Source: Actinophytocola xanthii (lineage in GTDB: Bacteria; Actinomycetota; Actinomycetes; Mycobacteriales; Pseudonocardiaceae). From it: a stretch of DNA of 64,000 bases. The position numbers were made by a program, and so were the translations under genes. Positions 56,347 through 64,000 of this stretch are shown piece after piece. Every line of letters starts with the position of its first letter. The stretch's first letter is position 1. Below the pieces are notes generated by a model. That model saw nothing but the letters and a program-made list of their open reading frames with translations, was not told the origin of the DNA and made no database searches. The stretch lies in contig NZ_MSIE01000031.1 of NCBI RefSeq assembly GCF_001921205.1, forward strand, positions 62,001 through 126,000, in the 5' to 3' direction.

Positions 56347-57384
56347 ATGATCGACGCCCTGGTCGTCGGCGGCGGGCAGGCCGGCCTGGCCGCCGCGCAC
56401 GCACTCGGCCGCGCCGGACTCACCCCGGTCGTCCTCGAGGCCCGAGAGGAAGCCGTCGGCTCCTGGCCGTCCTACTACGACAGCCTCGTCCTGTTCTCCC
56501 CGGCGCGGTTCAGCTCGCTGCCGGGCATACCCTTCCCGGGGGACCCGGACCGCTACCCGCACCGGGACGAGGTGATCGACTACCTGCGCCGCTACGCGTC
56601 GGGTCTGGACGCCGACATCCGCACCGGGCAGCGGGTCACCGCGGTGCGCCGGGAGGAGGCTCACTTCCGCGTGGAGGCGGGCGGCGACGTGCTCACCGCG
56701 CGGCTGGTCATCGCCGCGAGCGGCGCGTTCGGCACGCCCCACCGCCCCGTTCTACCCGGTGTCGACGGGTTCACCGGGACTGTTCTGCACTCGGCGGACT
56801 ACCGTGAGCCCGGCCCGTTCGCTGGCCAGCGGGTCGTCGTGGTCGGGGCGGCCAACACGGCTGTCCAGGTCGCGCACGAGCTGGCGTCGGTGGCGAGGGT
56901 CACCCTGGCGACGCGGGCGCCCATCAGGTTCGGTCCGCGCCGGCTCCTCGGCCGGGACGTGCACTTCTGGTCGCGGTCGCTCGGCTTCGACCACCTCCCC
57001 GTGGGTCACCTGCTCGCCAGGCCGCCCCGCGCCCCGGTCCTCGACGACGGCCGCTACCGCCGGGCCGTGCGCGCCGGACGGCCCGACCAGCGCCGGATGT
57101 TCACCAGCCTCGACGCCGACGCCGTGGTGTGGCCCGACGGCACCCGAGAACGCGTCGACACTGTTGTGCTCGCCACCGGGTACCGACCTGAACTGTCCTA
57201 CTTGGACCCGGCGGAGCGGGGTCAGGTCCGCGGCATCTCAACTGTACACAATGGACTTGGGTTCGTCGGCCTGGAATGGCAACGCAGCTTCGCCTCGGCC
57301 ACCCTCCGCGGCGTAGGCCGCGACGCCCGCTTCGTCGTAGACCGCCTCCTGCGCCTCGGCGCTGTCGTTACGTCACGCGGGTAA
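56347..57384 (+). CDS. ArsO/CzcO-like flavin-binding monooxygenase
   Basis: 345 aa. Starts MIDALVVGGGQAGLAAAHAL (FAD site), has the second nucleotide site VVVGAANTAVQVAHEL and the VVLATGYRPELSYLD motif. It is of the short flavoprotein type found as ArsO in arsenic resistance clusters and as CzcO elsewhere. No Cys cluster. Direct neighbour of another flavoprotein gene, with a hairpin between. Arsenic link is inferred from family and from the ArsR-ArsC gene 6 kb away. Confidence 0.85.
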   Translation: MIDALVVGGGQAGLAAAHALGRAGLTPVVLEAREEAVGSWPSYYDSLVLFSPARFSSLPGIPFPGDPDRYPHRDEVIDYLRRYASGLDADIRTGQRVTAVRREEAHFRVEAGGDVLTARLVIAASGAFGTPHRPVLPGVDGFTGTVLHSADYREPGPFAGQRVVVVGAANTAVQVAHELASVARVTLATRAPIRFGPRRLLGRDVHFWSRSLGFDHLPVGHLLARPPRAPVLDDGRYRRAVRAGRPDQRRMFTSLDADAVVWPDGTRERVDTVVLATGYRPELSYLDPAERGQVRGISTVHNGLGFVGLEWQRSFASATLRGVGRDARFVVDRLLRLGAVVTSRG

Positions 57385-57401
57385 CGTTCGACATCAAGGG
57401 C

Positions 57402-60107
57402 GTGACCGATCCTCGAACGCCGGCTCTGCTGGATGGCCTGACCGCGGTGGAACAGCGCGTGGTCGACGCCGCCCGCCGCGGAGAGTGGGCCAGGGCCGAG
57501 ACCGTGGTGCCGGTGGAGGAGCTCGAAGCCACCGACGACCCGGACCTGCGGGTACGAGCGGACCTGGTCCGGGAGCTGGTGATGGGTCGCCGCGGTGAGC
57601 TGGACCCTCGCGGGGTGCGTGTCCGGGGTGTTCGGGTGGTGGGGCAGCTGGATCTGGACCATGTCACGGGCGTCACCGGCCTGTCCCTGGTCGAGTGCGC
57701 ACTGCCAGACGGAATTACCTGCCGTCACGCACGGCTTCGCGAGATGACCCTGGACAGGAGCATGGCAGCTACCCTCCACGCAGAAGGTCTGCGTGTCGAG
57801 GGGGACCTGTTCCTGCGCAGCGCCACCCTGCGCGGTGCCGGCGAAGGTGGTGCGGTGCGGCTGTTAGGCGCTCTGATCGGCGGCCAACTCGATCTTGGGG
57901 ACAGTGAGGTCCTCAACACCACCGGCCCAGCCCTACACGCTGACGGTCTGCGTATGGAGGGGGACCTGTTCCTGCGCAGCGCCACCCTGCGCGGTGCCGG
58001 CGAGAGTGGTGCGGTGCGGCTGTTAGGCGCTCTGATCGGCGGCCAACTCGATCTTGAGGGCAGTGAGATCACCAACGCCACCGACCCAGCTTTCGCGGCA
58101 GATGGCCTGCGTGTCGAGGGAGACCTGTTTCTGCGGAACGCCGTCCTGCAAGGCACAGATGGGGGTGGTGCGGTGCGGCTGTTAGGCGCTCTGATCGGCG
58201 GCCAACTCGATCTTGAGGGCAGTGAGATCACCAACGCCACCGACCCAGCTTTCGCGGCAGATGGCCTGCGTGTCGAGGGAGACCTGTTTCTGCGGAACGC
58301 CGTCCTGCAAGGCACAGATGGGGGTGGTGCGGTGCGGCTGTTAGGCGCTCTGATCGGCGGCCAACTCGATCTCGGGGGTAGCGAGATCACCAACGCCACC
58401 GGCCCGGCCTTCGCGGCAGATGGCCTGCGTGTCGAGGGGAGCCTGTTTCTGCGGAACGCCGCCCTGCGCGGTGCCGGCGAGAGTGGTGCGGTGCGGCTGT
58501 TAGGCGCTCGGATCGGCGGTCAACTCGGTCTCGAGGGCGGCGAGATCACCAACATCACCGGCCCAGCGCTGCGCGCTGACAGTCTGCGTGTCGAGAGGGG
58601 CCTGTTTCTGCGGAACGCCGCCCTGGCCGGTGCCGGCGAGAGTGGGGCGGTGCGGCTGTTAGGCGCTCAGGTCGGCGGTCAACTCGGTCTCGAGGGCGGC
58701 GAGATCACCAACATCACCGGCCCAGGCCTGCACGCTGACGCTCTGCGCGTCGACGGGGATCTATTTCTGCGGAACGCCGCCCTGCGCGGTGCCGGCGAGA
58801 GTGGTGCGGTGCGGCTGGTCGGCGCTCGGATCGGCGGTCAACTCGGTCTCGAGGGCGGCGAGATCACCAACATCACCGGCCCAGCGCTGCGCGCTGACAG
58901 TCTGCGTGTCGAGAGGGGCCTGTTTCTGCGGAACGCCGCCCTGGCCGGTGCCGGCGAGAGTGGGGCGGTGCGGCTGTTAGGCGCTCAGGTCGGCGGTCAA
59001 CTCGGTCTCGAGGGCGGCGAGATCACCAACATCACCGGCCCAGCGCTGCGCGCTGACAGTCTGCGTGTCGAGAGGGGCCTGTTTCTGCGGAACGCCGCCC
59101 TGGCCGGTGCCGGCGAGAGTGGGGCGGTGCGGCTGTTAGGCGCTCAGGTCGGCGGTCAACTCGGTCTCGAGGGCGGCGAGATCACCAACATCACCGGCCC
59201 AGGCCTGCACGCTGACGCTCTGCGCGTCGACGGGGATCTATTTCTGCGGAACGCCGCCCTGCGCGGTGCCGGCGAGAGTGGTGCGGTGCGGCTGGTCGGC
59301 GCCCAGATCCACAGTCAGGCAAATTTCACCGGCACACAACTGAGTAACGACTCAGGTCCGCTGTTGGCGCTCTTCGAGGCTCGGGTGGACGCAGCGCTGA
59401 TCCTGCCGGCCTCCGTGGTATGTCCGCTGGGCAGCACGGAGATCACGCGGCGGGGCTGCCCGCACCGCGGGCGGCAGCTGGTGGTGCGAGGGCTGGTGTT
59501 CGCCGACCTGGGGCACGTGTCGTGGCGGCAGTGGCTACACCTGGTGGTCCACCACACCCCCGAATACTGGCCACAGCCCTACCAGCAGCTCGCCGCGGTC
59601 GAACGGGCCGCCGGGCACGACAACAACGCCCGTCACGTCCTCATCGTCCAACAGGAGGACCTGCGCCGCCGTACTCCCGAGGCTCTTGGCGGGCGGATCG
59701 GGCAGTGGCGGCACTGGCTGTGGGGTTGGCTGGGCCGCTACGGCTACCGCGCCCACCGCCTCGTCATCGCCCTCGCCGTCATCCTCACCCTCGCCGGCGG
59801 GCTCGGCTACGCCGCGGGCCAGGTCCCCACCCGTCCCGGCCACCACGCCGCCGAACGCGTCCCACCACCCACCGCCAACACCGCCGCGCGCGGAACGCCC
59901 TGCTCCACCGCTGAGCTCATCGGACTCGGCATCGACCGCGGCCTCCCCCTGGGCACCACCGGCCTCCGCACCCGCTGCGACCTGGACACCGGAACCCGCT
60001 GGGGCCAGGCCTTCACCTTCGCTCTCTGGGCCCTCCAAGCCCTCATCTGGGCACTGGCCACCCTCGCCGTCGCCGCCTACACCGGCCTCGTCCGCAAACC
60101 GACTTAG
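57402..60107 (+). CDS. Membrane-anchored beta-helix protein with ten 53-aa repeats
   Basis: 901 aa from GTG 57402 (CAAGGG upstream); the frame opens earlier but there it overlaps the preceding gene. Order: N-terminal part (1-110), ten tandem repeats of 53 aa (about residues 127-640; for example LFLRNAALAGAGESGAVRLL followed by GGQLGLEGGEITNITGPAL), a short Cys-containing link (VCPLG, RGCPH), a helical segment, then two membrane helices (about 788-808 and 873-893). The repeat pattern resembles pentapeptide-like right-handed beta-helices of actinomycete membrane proteins sometimes named membrane-associated oxidoreductases; I see no cofactor site. Function unknown. Confidence 0.82.
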   Translation: MTDPRTPALLDGLTAVEQRVVDAARRGEWARAETVVPVEELEATDDPDLRVRADLVRELVMGRRGELDPRGVRVRGVRVVGQLDLDHVTGVTGLSLVECALPDGITCRHARLREMTLDRSMAATLHAEGLRVEGDLFLRSATLRGAGEGGAVRLLGALIGGQLDLGDSEVLNTTGPALHADGLRMEGDLFLRSATLRGAGESGAVRLLGALIGGQLDLEGSEITNATDPAFAADGLRVEGDLFLRNAVLQGTDGGGAVRLLGALIGGQLDLEGSEITNATDPAFAADGLRVEGDLFLRNAVLQGTDGGGAVRLLGALIGGQLDLGGSEITNATGPAFAADGLRVEGSLFLRNAALRGAGESGAVRLLGARIGGQLGLEGGEITNITGPALRADSLRVERGLFLRNAALAGAGESGAVRLLGAQVGGQLGLEGGEITNITGPGLHADALRVDGDLFLRNAALRGAGESGAVRLVGARIGGQLGLEGGEITNITGPALRADSLRVERGLFLRNAALAGAGESGAVRLLGAQVGGQLGLEGGEITNITGPALRADSLRVERGLFLRNAALAGAGESGAVRLLGAQVGGQLGLEGGEITNITGPGLHADALRVDGDLFLRNAALRGAGESGAVRLVGAQIHSQANFTGTQLSNDSGPLLALFEARVDAALILPASVVCPLGSTEITRRGCPHRGRQLVVRGLVFADLGHVSWRQWLHLVVHHTPEYWPQPYQQLAAVERAAGHDNNARHVLIVQQEDLRRRTPEALGGRIGQWRHWLWGWLGRYGYRAHRLVIALAVILTLAGGLGYAAGQVPTRPGHHAAERVPPPTANTAARGTPCSTAELIGLGIDRGLPLGTTGLRTRCDLDTGTRWGQAFTFALWALQALIWALATLAVAAYTGLVRKPT
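57780..59316 (+). repeat. Ten tandem 159-bp coding repeats
   Basis: Units are multiples of 159 bp; copies starting at 58561, 58879 and 59038 are nearly identical at the DNA level, spaced 318 and 159 bp. Two units near 58100-58340 are also nearly identical. This points to recent expansion by recombination; copy number may differ between strains and may be misassembled. Confidence 0.88.
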
Positions 60108-60121
60108 ACCGATCACGTGCT

Positions 60122-60778
60122 CTACCGCGCCAGGCGGTCGAGCAGTTCGTCGAGCAGGGCGCGTTCGCCCGGTGTGAGGTCGCCGGGGTCGTTGGCGACC
60201 AGGGCGCGCAGGGTGAGCGCGGTGCTCGCGCGGGTAGCCGGGGTGTCAGCCGACGGCGTGTGCAGCACACCGGCCAGCACGGTCTCGCGGACGCGTCCAG
60301 AAAGTCCGAAGTCCGGTTCCGGCTGGGCGATCAGGGTCAGCGTGATGCCGACGTTCGCGGCGAGCAGCTGCTCGGCGGCGTCGTCCGCGGGCACTTTCAG
60401 CAGGCCGCGTGCGGCGGCCTCAGTGAACCGTTCTCGCAACGCGGCGTGCGCGGGAGCCGTGACGGCACAGGGCTTTCCCGGCTCGGCGCGGCCATAGAGC
60501 AGGCCGTAGAACGTCGGGTGCTCCAGCCCGAACCGCACGTGCCGGTCCCACCCCATCCGCAGGTCCTCCAGCGGGTCGCCGGAGCTCTCGACCGCCGTGT
60601 ACTGGGTGAAGCCATGGTTCACGACGGCGTCGATCAGGCCCTGCTTGCTGCCGAAGTGGTGGTACAGCGTCGGCGCTTGCACGCCGGCGCGTTCGCACAC
60701 CGCTCTCGTGGAGACCGTGCCGCCGCCCTCCAGCAACTCCGCCGCGGCAAGCAGGAGGCGATCCCGTGCGTTCTGCAT
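60122..60778 (-). CDS. TetR-family repressor
   Basis: 218 aa from ATG 60778 (MQNARDRLLLAAAELLEGGG). The helix-turn-helix is TRAVCERAGVQAPTLYHHFG. The C-terminal part follows the TetR_C_33-like pattern with MGWDRHVRFGLEHPTFYGLL. Divergent to the SDR-NTF2 pair, with two palindromes between, so it most likely represses them and itself. Confidence 0.9.
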   Translation of the reverse strand: MQNARDRLLLAAAELLEGGGTVSTRAVCERAGVQAPTLYHHFGSKQGLIDAVVNHGFTQYTAVESSGDPLEDLRMGWDRHVRFGLEHPTFYGLLYGRAEPGKPCAVTAPAHAALRERFTEAAARGLLKVPADDAAEQLLAANVGITLTLIAQPEPDFGLSGRVRETVLAGVLHTPSADTPATRASTALTLRALVANDPGDLTPGERALLDELLDRLAR

Positions 60779-60789
60779 GCTTGCTACAT

Positions 60790-60825
60790 TAGCGTATGTA
60801 TCGCTACATAGCTCGCTATAGCGAG
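60790..60825. promoter_or_regulatory. Two palindromic operators between TetR and SDR genes
   Basis: TAGCGTATGTATCGCTA (60790-60806; 5-bp perfect arms) and CTCGCTATAGCGAG (60812-60825; perfect 14 bp). Both carry the TAGCG/CGCTA half site and lie in the 58-bp gap between the divergent start codons. Confidence 0.7.
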
Positions 60826-60836
60826 AGGAGAAGTCT

Positions 60837-61667
60837 ATGAGGACTTGGTTCATCACCGGTGGGACGCCGGGAGGGTTCGGCCTGGTCTATGCCGAGGCTG
60901 CGCTGGAACAGGGCGATCAGGTGGTGATAACCGCCCGGCGGCCCGCTGAACTGCGGGAATGGACCGAACCGCACGGCGACCGCGTGCTCGTTCTCCAGCT
61001 CGATGTCACCGATGCCGAGCAGGTGCGTGCGGCGGTCACGGCGGCAGAGGAGCGGTTTGGCGGGATCGACGTGCTCGTCAACAACGCTGGCCGTGGCTGG
61101 TTCGGCTCGGTCGAGGGCGCCCCTGACGAGACGATCCGCCGCACGTTCGACCTCAACCTGTTCGCCGTGGTCGAGGTGCTGCGCGCGGTCCTGCCTGGTA
61201 TGCGGGCACGCGGCGACGGCTGGATCGTGAACATGTCGTCAGTGGCCGGCCTCGTCGGCGCGCAAGGGTTCGGCTACTACTCGGCGGCGAAGTTCGCGCT
61301 CGAAGGACTGTCGGAGACACTGCGTCACGAGGTCGAGCCGTTCGGTGTGCGCGTGCTCGTCGTGGAGCCGGGAGCGTTTCGCACCAAGGCCTTCGCCGGC
61401 TTCCGGAGCGAGCCCGTCAACGAGACCGTCGACGCCTACGTACCGATGGTCGAGGGCGTCAAGGCGGCGTTCGTGGACCACAACGGCAAGCAGGAGGGTG
61501 ACCCTGAACGCGGGGTGCGGGCCGTGATCAGCGCGATGAACGCACCCGTTCCGCCGCAACGGCTCGTGCTCGGCAACTCGGGTTACGACGTCGTTGTCGC
61601 GATGCACGAGAACGCACTCGCCGAGCTGCGCGCGAACGAGAAGCTCTCGCGCGGTGCGGACTTCTGA
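60837..61667 (+). CDS. Short-chain dehydrogenase/reductase
   Basis: 276 aa SDR: TGGTPGGFG cofactor loop (Gly-rich, slightly divergent), LDVTD, NNAG, NMSSVAG with the catalytic Ser, and YYSAAK with Tyr and Lys. Likely NADP-dependent. GAGAGGAG precedes the ATG. Followed 62 bp later by an NTF2-like protein gene; a common pairing under TetR control. Confidence 0.9.
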   Translation: MRTWFITGGTPGGFGLVYAEAALEQGDQVVITARRPAELREWTEPHGDRVLVLQLDVTDAEQVRAAVTAAEERFGGIDVLVNNAGRGWFGSVEGAPDETIRRTFDLNLFAVVEVLRAVLPGMRARGDGWIVNMSSVAGLVGAQGFGYYSAAKFALEGLSETLRHEVEPFGVRVLVVEPGAFRTKAFAGFRSEPVNETVDAYVPMVEGVKAAFVDHNGKQEGDPERGVRAVISAMNAPVPPQRLVLGNSGYDVVVAMHENALAELRANEKLSRGADF

Positions 61668-61682
61668 GCCGACAAAACCTTC

Positions 61683-61706
61683 GTCAGGGCGCGCCCGCGT
61701 CCTGAC
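61683..61706 (+). terminator. Hairpin between the SDR and NTF2 genes
   Basis: GTCAGGGCGC then GCGTCCTGAC in 24 nt: about 10-bp stem with a G-U pair and a 4-nt loop. It may lower read-through into the NTF2 gene. Confidence 0.4.
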
Positions 61707-61729
61707 ACCTGAGAAGACCGGAGAACACA

Positions 61730-62053
61730 ATGGACTACATCACTCTTCCCCAGGCTGTCGAGAACTTCATCGCGGCCACCAACGCGCACGACGTGAACGC
61801 GCTGGCCGCGGTCTTCGGCGACGGGGCCACCGTGCGCGATGACGGGACGACCTACGTCGGCGAGACCGAGATCCGCGAGTGGATCCAGGTGCACCTGATC
61901 AACCCCAAGATCGTGATCACGCCGACCTCGTTCGCGGGCGACCGGCTGGTGGCCTCCGGGGACGGTGAGTTCCCCGGCGGGCCGCTGTCCTTCGCGTTCG
62001 TGTTCGACATCAAGGACGACCAGGTCACCGACCTCACGATCGACCCCGTCTGA
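61730..62053 (+). CDS. SnoaL/NTF2-like protein
   Basis: 107 aa alpha+beta barrel of the NTF2-like superfamily (FIAATNAHDVNALAAVFGDG, the typical first helices; ATVRDDGTTYVG; REWIQVHL). Such proteins act as small isomerases, hydratases or binding proteins. Substrate unknown. Likely co-expressed with the SDR. Confidence 0.85.
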   Translation: MDYITLPQAVENFIAATNAHDVNALAAVFGDGATVRDDGTTYVGETEIREWIQVHLINPKIVITPTSFAGDRLVASGDGEFPGGPLSFAFVFDIKDDQVTDLTIDPV

Positions 62054-62121
62054 TTCCTCACCGACCGGGGCAGCCTGAACATGGTCAACTGCGGACAGCG
62101 GACACGCTGATCATCCTGTCG

Positions 62122-63041
62122 TCATCCCGCCCAGGGGAGGAGGGGCTGGCTTCGGTCGCTGGTGCGTAACCTCGCGAGCCCGTTCCGTTCGAGCTGGCGC
62201 ACCCGTTCCCGGCTGACGCCGATCTCCTCGCCGATCTCGAGCAGGGTGTGCGGCGCGCCGTCGTCCAGGCCGTAGCGCCGGGTGAGGACCAGCGCTTCCC
62301 TCGGCGGCAGGCTGGCGAGGGCGCCACGCACGTCGACGGCCAGCGCGGCGCGGGCGACGACCTCGCCGACCTCGCCCTCCTCGCCGTCGGTGACCACGTC
62401 GGCCAGTCGCAGCTCGCCGTCGGCGTCGAGGGGGCGTCGAGGCTCAGCGGGTCGCGCGCGAGGCGGCGGAGCTCGTCGACCCGGGCGGGGGGCATGCCGG
62501 CCGCGTCGGCGAGCTCGCCGAGGGTGGGTTCGCGGGACAGTCGCACGGCGAGCTCGCGTTCGAGCCGGTCGAGCTTGTTCAGCTGCTCGGTGAGGTGGAC
62601 CGGCAGGTGGACGGTGCGCGCCTGCTGCGCGGTGCCCCGCGCCAGGGCTTGGCGGATCCACCAGGTGGCATACGTGGAGAACTTGTAGCCCTTGGTGTAG
62701 TCGAACTTCTCCACGGCTCGGATCAGGCCGAGGTTGGCCTCCTGGATCGAGTCCAGCAGTGGAAGCGCGCGACCCGGGTGCCGTTTGACGACCGACACCG
62801 CCAGCCGCAGGTTGGCCCGGATCAGTCGGTCCCTGGCCCGCCGGCCGTCCTCGGCGACCGCGGCCAGGTCGGCCGCGCGCTGTGGGTCCGGCTCGCCCCG
62901 GCGGAGCAGCTCGGCCGCGTACACCCCGGCCTCGATCCGCTTCGCCAGGTCGACCTCCTCGTCGGCGGTGAGCAGCGCGACGCGGCCCATCTCGTCCAGG
63001 TACCGCCGGACGAGGTCGATGTCGTGGTCCGACCTGCCCAT
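62122..63041 (-). pseudogene. Sigma-70 family RNA polymerase sigma factor, single-base frameshift
   Basis: From ATG 63041, region 1.2 ([20 protein letters not shown]), region 2 with [20 protein letters not shown] and [14 protein letters not shown], and region 3 read in one frame to about 62434. There the frame is lost in a run of five G on the plus strand (62430-62434); one more base would join DPLSLDAP to [13 protein letters not shown], and the other frame then gives a complete region 4 ([38 protein letters not shown]) up to 62122. About 306 aa when joined, like group 2 (HrdA/HrdD-type) sigma factors. Either an assembly error or a fresh mutation. Confidence 0.75.
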
Positions 63042-63151
63042 GGTTCCCCCCGGTGTGTCCCGTCCTGACCTCAGGGTCGTCTGGGCGGGGGAGGCGGGGA
63101 AGCAGCGGAGTACCCGGGCCGGCAGTGACCTTGTACCCGTCCTCACGCGAC

Positions 63152-63171
63152 ACATCAAACTGGTTTGATGT
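63152..63171. promoter_or_regulatory. ArsR-type operator
   Basis: ACATCAAAC-TG-GTTTGATGT: perfect 9-bp arms, 2-nt spacer, 12 bp upstream of the ArsR-ArsC start. ATCAA/TTGAT half sites are typical of ArsR/SmtB regulators. Confidence 0.75.
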
Positions 63172-63183
63172 AATCTGCTCGGC

Positions 63184-63900
63184 ATGGTCGCACCCGGTCC
63201 ACCGGCGTTCGTCCGGCTGGCCGCGCACCCACTGCGGTGGGACCTGCTCACGGTGCTCGCCCGCGGCGACCACCGCGTCCGCGAGCTGGTCTCGCTGCTT
63301 GGCCAGCCGCAGAACCTGGTCTCCTACCACCTGCGGCTGCTCCGGGAGGCCGGCCTGGTCACCGCGACCCGCAGCGGTTTCGACGGCCGCGACAGCTACT
63401 ACCACCTCGACCTCGACCGCTGTGCCGACGCGTTCGCCGCAGCGGGGGCGCGGCTGCACCCGGTGCTGCGGCCCGCTCCGTCCGCGACCGCCCCCGGCCG
63501 CCGGCGGATCTCGGTGCTGTTCGTGTGCTCGGGTAACACCGCCCGCTCGCCCATGGCCGAGGCCTTGCTGCGCCACCGCGCCGGCGACCTGGTCGAGGTG
63601 GCCAGCGCCGGCACCCGGCCCGGCTCCCAGCTCCACCCGGAGGCCGGCCGGGTGCTGCGTTCGGACTTCGGCCTCGACCTCTCCGGCCACCGGCCGCGCC
63701 ACGTCGACGCGGTCGCCGGGCAGCGGTTCGACCGCGTGATCACCGTGTGCGACCGGGCCCGGGAAGCCTGTCCGGAGTTCCCGGAACGGGCCCACTGGAG
63801 CATTCCCGTCCCCTCGGACGCCCGCTTCCACGACACGGCGGCGGAGATCGACACCCGCGTCCGGCACCTGCTGCCCGTTCTCGCCGCCGACCTGACCTGA
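63184..63900 (+). CDS. ArsR-type regulator fused to arsenate reductase/LMW phosphatase domain
   Basis: 238 aa. Residues about 8-90 form an ArsR winged helix ([20 protein letters not shown]). Residues 108-238 form a low-molecular-weight phosphatase/ArsC domain with the loop VCSGNTARS (Cys115, Arg121) and an Asp in SDARFHD. The regulator half lacks the Cys pair with which classical ArsR binds As(III); its only Cys is Cys80. Fusions of this type occur in actinobacterial arsenic loci. A matching operator precedes it and a VOC gene follows 18 bp later. Confidence 0.88.
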   Translation: MVAPGPPAFVRLAAHPLRWDLLTVLARGDHRVRELVSLLGQPQNLVSYHLRLLREAGLVTATRSGFDGRDSYYHLDLDRCADAFAAAGARLHPVLRPAPSATAPGRRRISVLFVCSGNTARSPMAEALLRHRAGDLVEVASAGTRPGSQLHPEAGRVLRSDFGLDLSGHRPRHVDAVAGQRFDRVITVCDRAREACPEFPERAHWSIPVPSDARFHDTAAEIDTRVRHLLPVLAADLT

Positions 63901-63918
63901 ACCCGAGGAGATTTCCCC

Positions 63919-64000
63919 GTGACCGCATCCGACCAGTACGCCAGCGTCCGCTACCTCGTCCCCGACGTGCGGGCGGCCGTCGACTTCTACACCACCCACC
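63919..64000 (+). CDS. VOC (glyoxalase-like) family protein, cut by right edge
   Basis: Starts at GTG 63919 with GAGGAG upstream; 27 codons are visible (SVRYLVPDVRAAVDFYTTH), the usual first strand and helix of VOC metalloenzymes. Being next to ArsR-ArsC, it could be an ArsI-like C-As lyase or a general glyoxalase; the metal residues lie beyond the window. Confidence 0.65.
   Translation, partial: MTASDQYASVRYLVPDVRAAVDFYTTH

Noticed and set aside
57780-59316. Regular repeats that might look like a CRISPR array or satellite
   Set aside because: Unit of 159 bp is a multiple of three, the frame is open throughout, there are no spacers and no cas genes.
54929-63900. One contiguous arsenic-resistance island
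   Set aside because: Flavoproteins and the ArsR-ArsC gene are separated by unrelated genes (repeat protein, TetR, SDR, sigma factor), and no arsenite exporter (ArsB/Acr3) is in the window.

Overview
The window is high-GC, densely packed actinobacterial DNA. Long secreted and regulatory families typical of Pseudonocardiales or Streptomycetales (XRE/DUF5753 next to DUF397, MbtH, many TetR regulators, PaoABC-type molybdoenzyme) point to a filamentous actinomycete. A recurring 10-mer (TCCACTGTGG) made me think of Pseudonocardiaceae, but this is an impression and not a proof. No rRNA, tRNA, IS element or CRISPR array was recognised.

Left flank (1-9.1 kb): a secreted SGNH-fold protein with an RGDH repeat (runs off the left edge), a WD40 double propeller, a type II thioesterase coupled to a LysR regulator, a DoxX protein with a clear LysR box, and an MFS/SDR pair behind a TetR regulator with two matching operators.

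Centre (9.6-39.3 kb): one operon for a non-ribosomal peptide. Order: stand-alone PBP-type (beta-lactamase-fold) thioesterase, NRPS of 2,537 aa, NRPS of 6,449 aa, MFS exporter, MbtH protein. The two synthetases read A-T / C-T-E / C-A-T // C-A-T-E / C-A-T / C-A-T-E / C-A-T / C-A-T-E. Epimerisation domains sit in every even module, so the predicted octapeptide alternates L and D strictly and ends in a D residue. There is no starter C domain and no C-terminal TE, so head-to-tail cyclisation by the stand-alone enzyme is the simplest reading. Module 2 has no adenylation domain. Extracted pocket residues match Ser (module 3) and Thr (module 7), give three consecutive acidic pockets that suggest basic residues (modules 4-6), and give two nearly identical hydrophobic/aromatic-like pockets (modules 1 and 8). 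If right, the product would be an amphipathic cyclic D,L-octapeptide.

Right flank (39.4-64 kb): small secreted proteins, a broken M23 peptidase, a NACHT-LRR ATPase (candidate phage defence), a TetR/membrane pair, an XRE/DUF5753-DUF397 locus, a three-gene molybdenum hydroxylase, a siderophore-interacting flavoprotein, two flavoprotein monooxygenase-like genes, a membrane beta-helix protein with ten 53-aa repeats, a TetR/SDR/NTF2 group, a frameshifted sigma-70 gene, and an ArsR-ArsC fusion followed by a VOC protein cut by the right edge.

Four genes show single-base frameshifts, all explained by one missing G/C, at least two in G/C homopolymers. That pattern could be assembly error and should be kept in mind before calling them pseudogenes.
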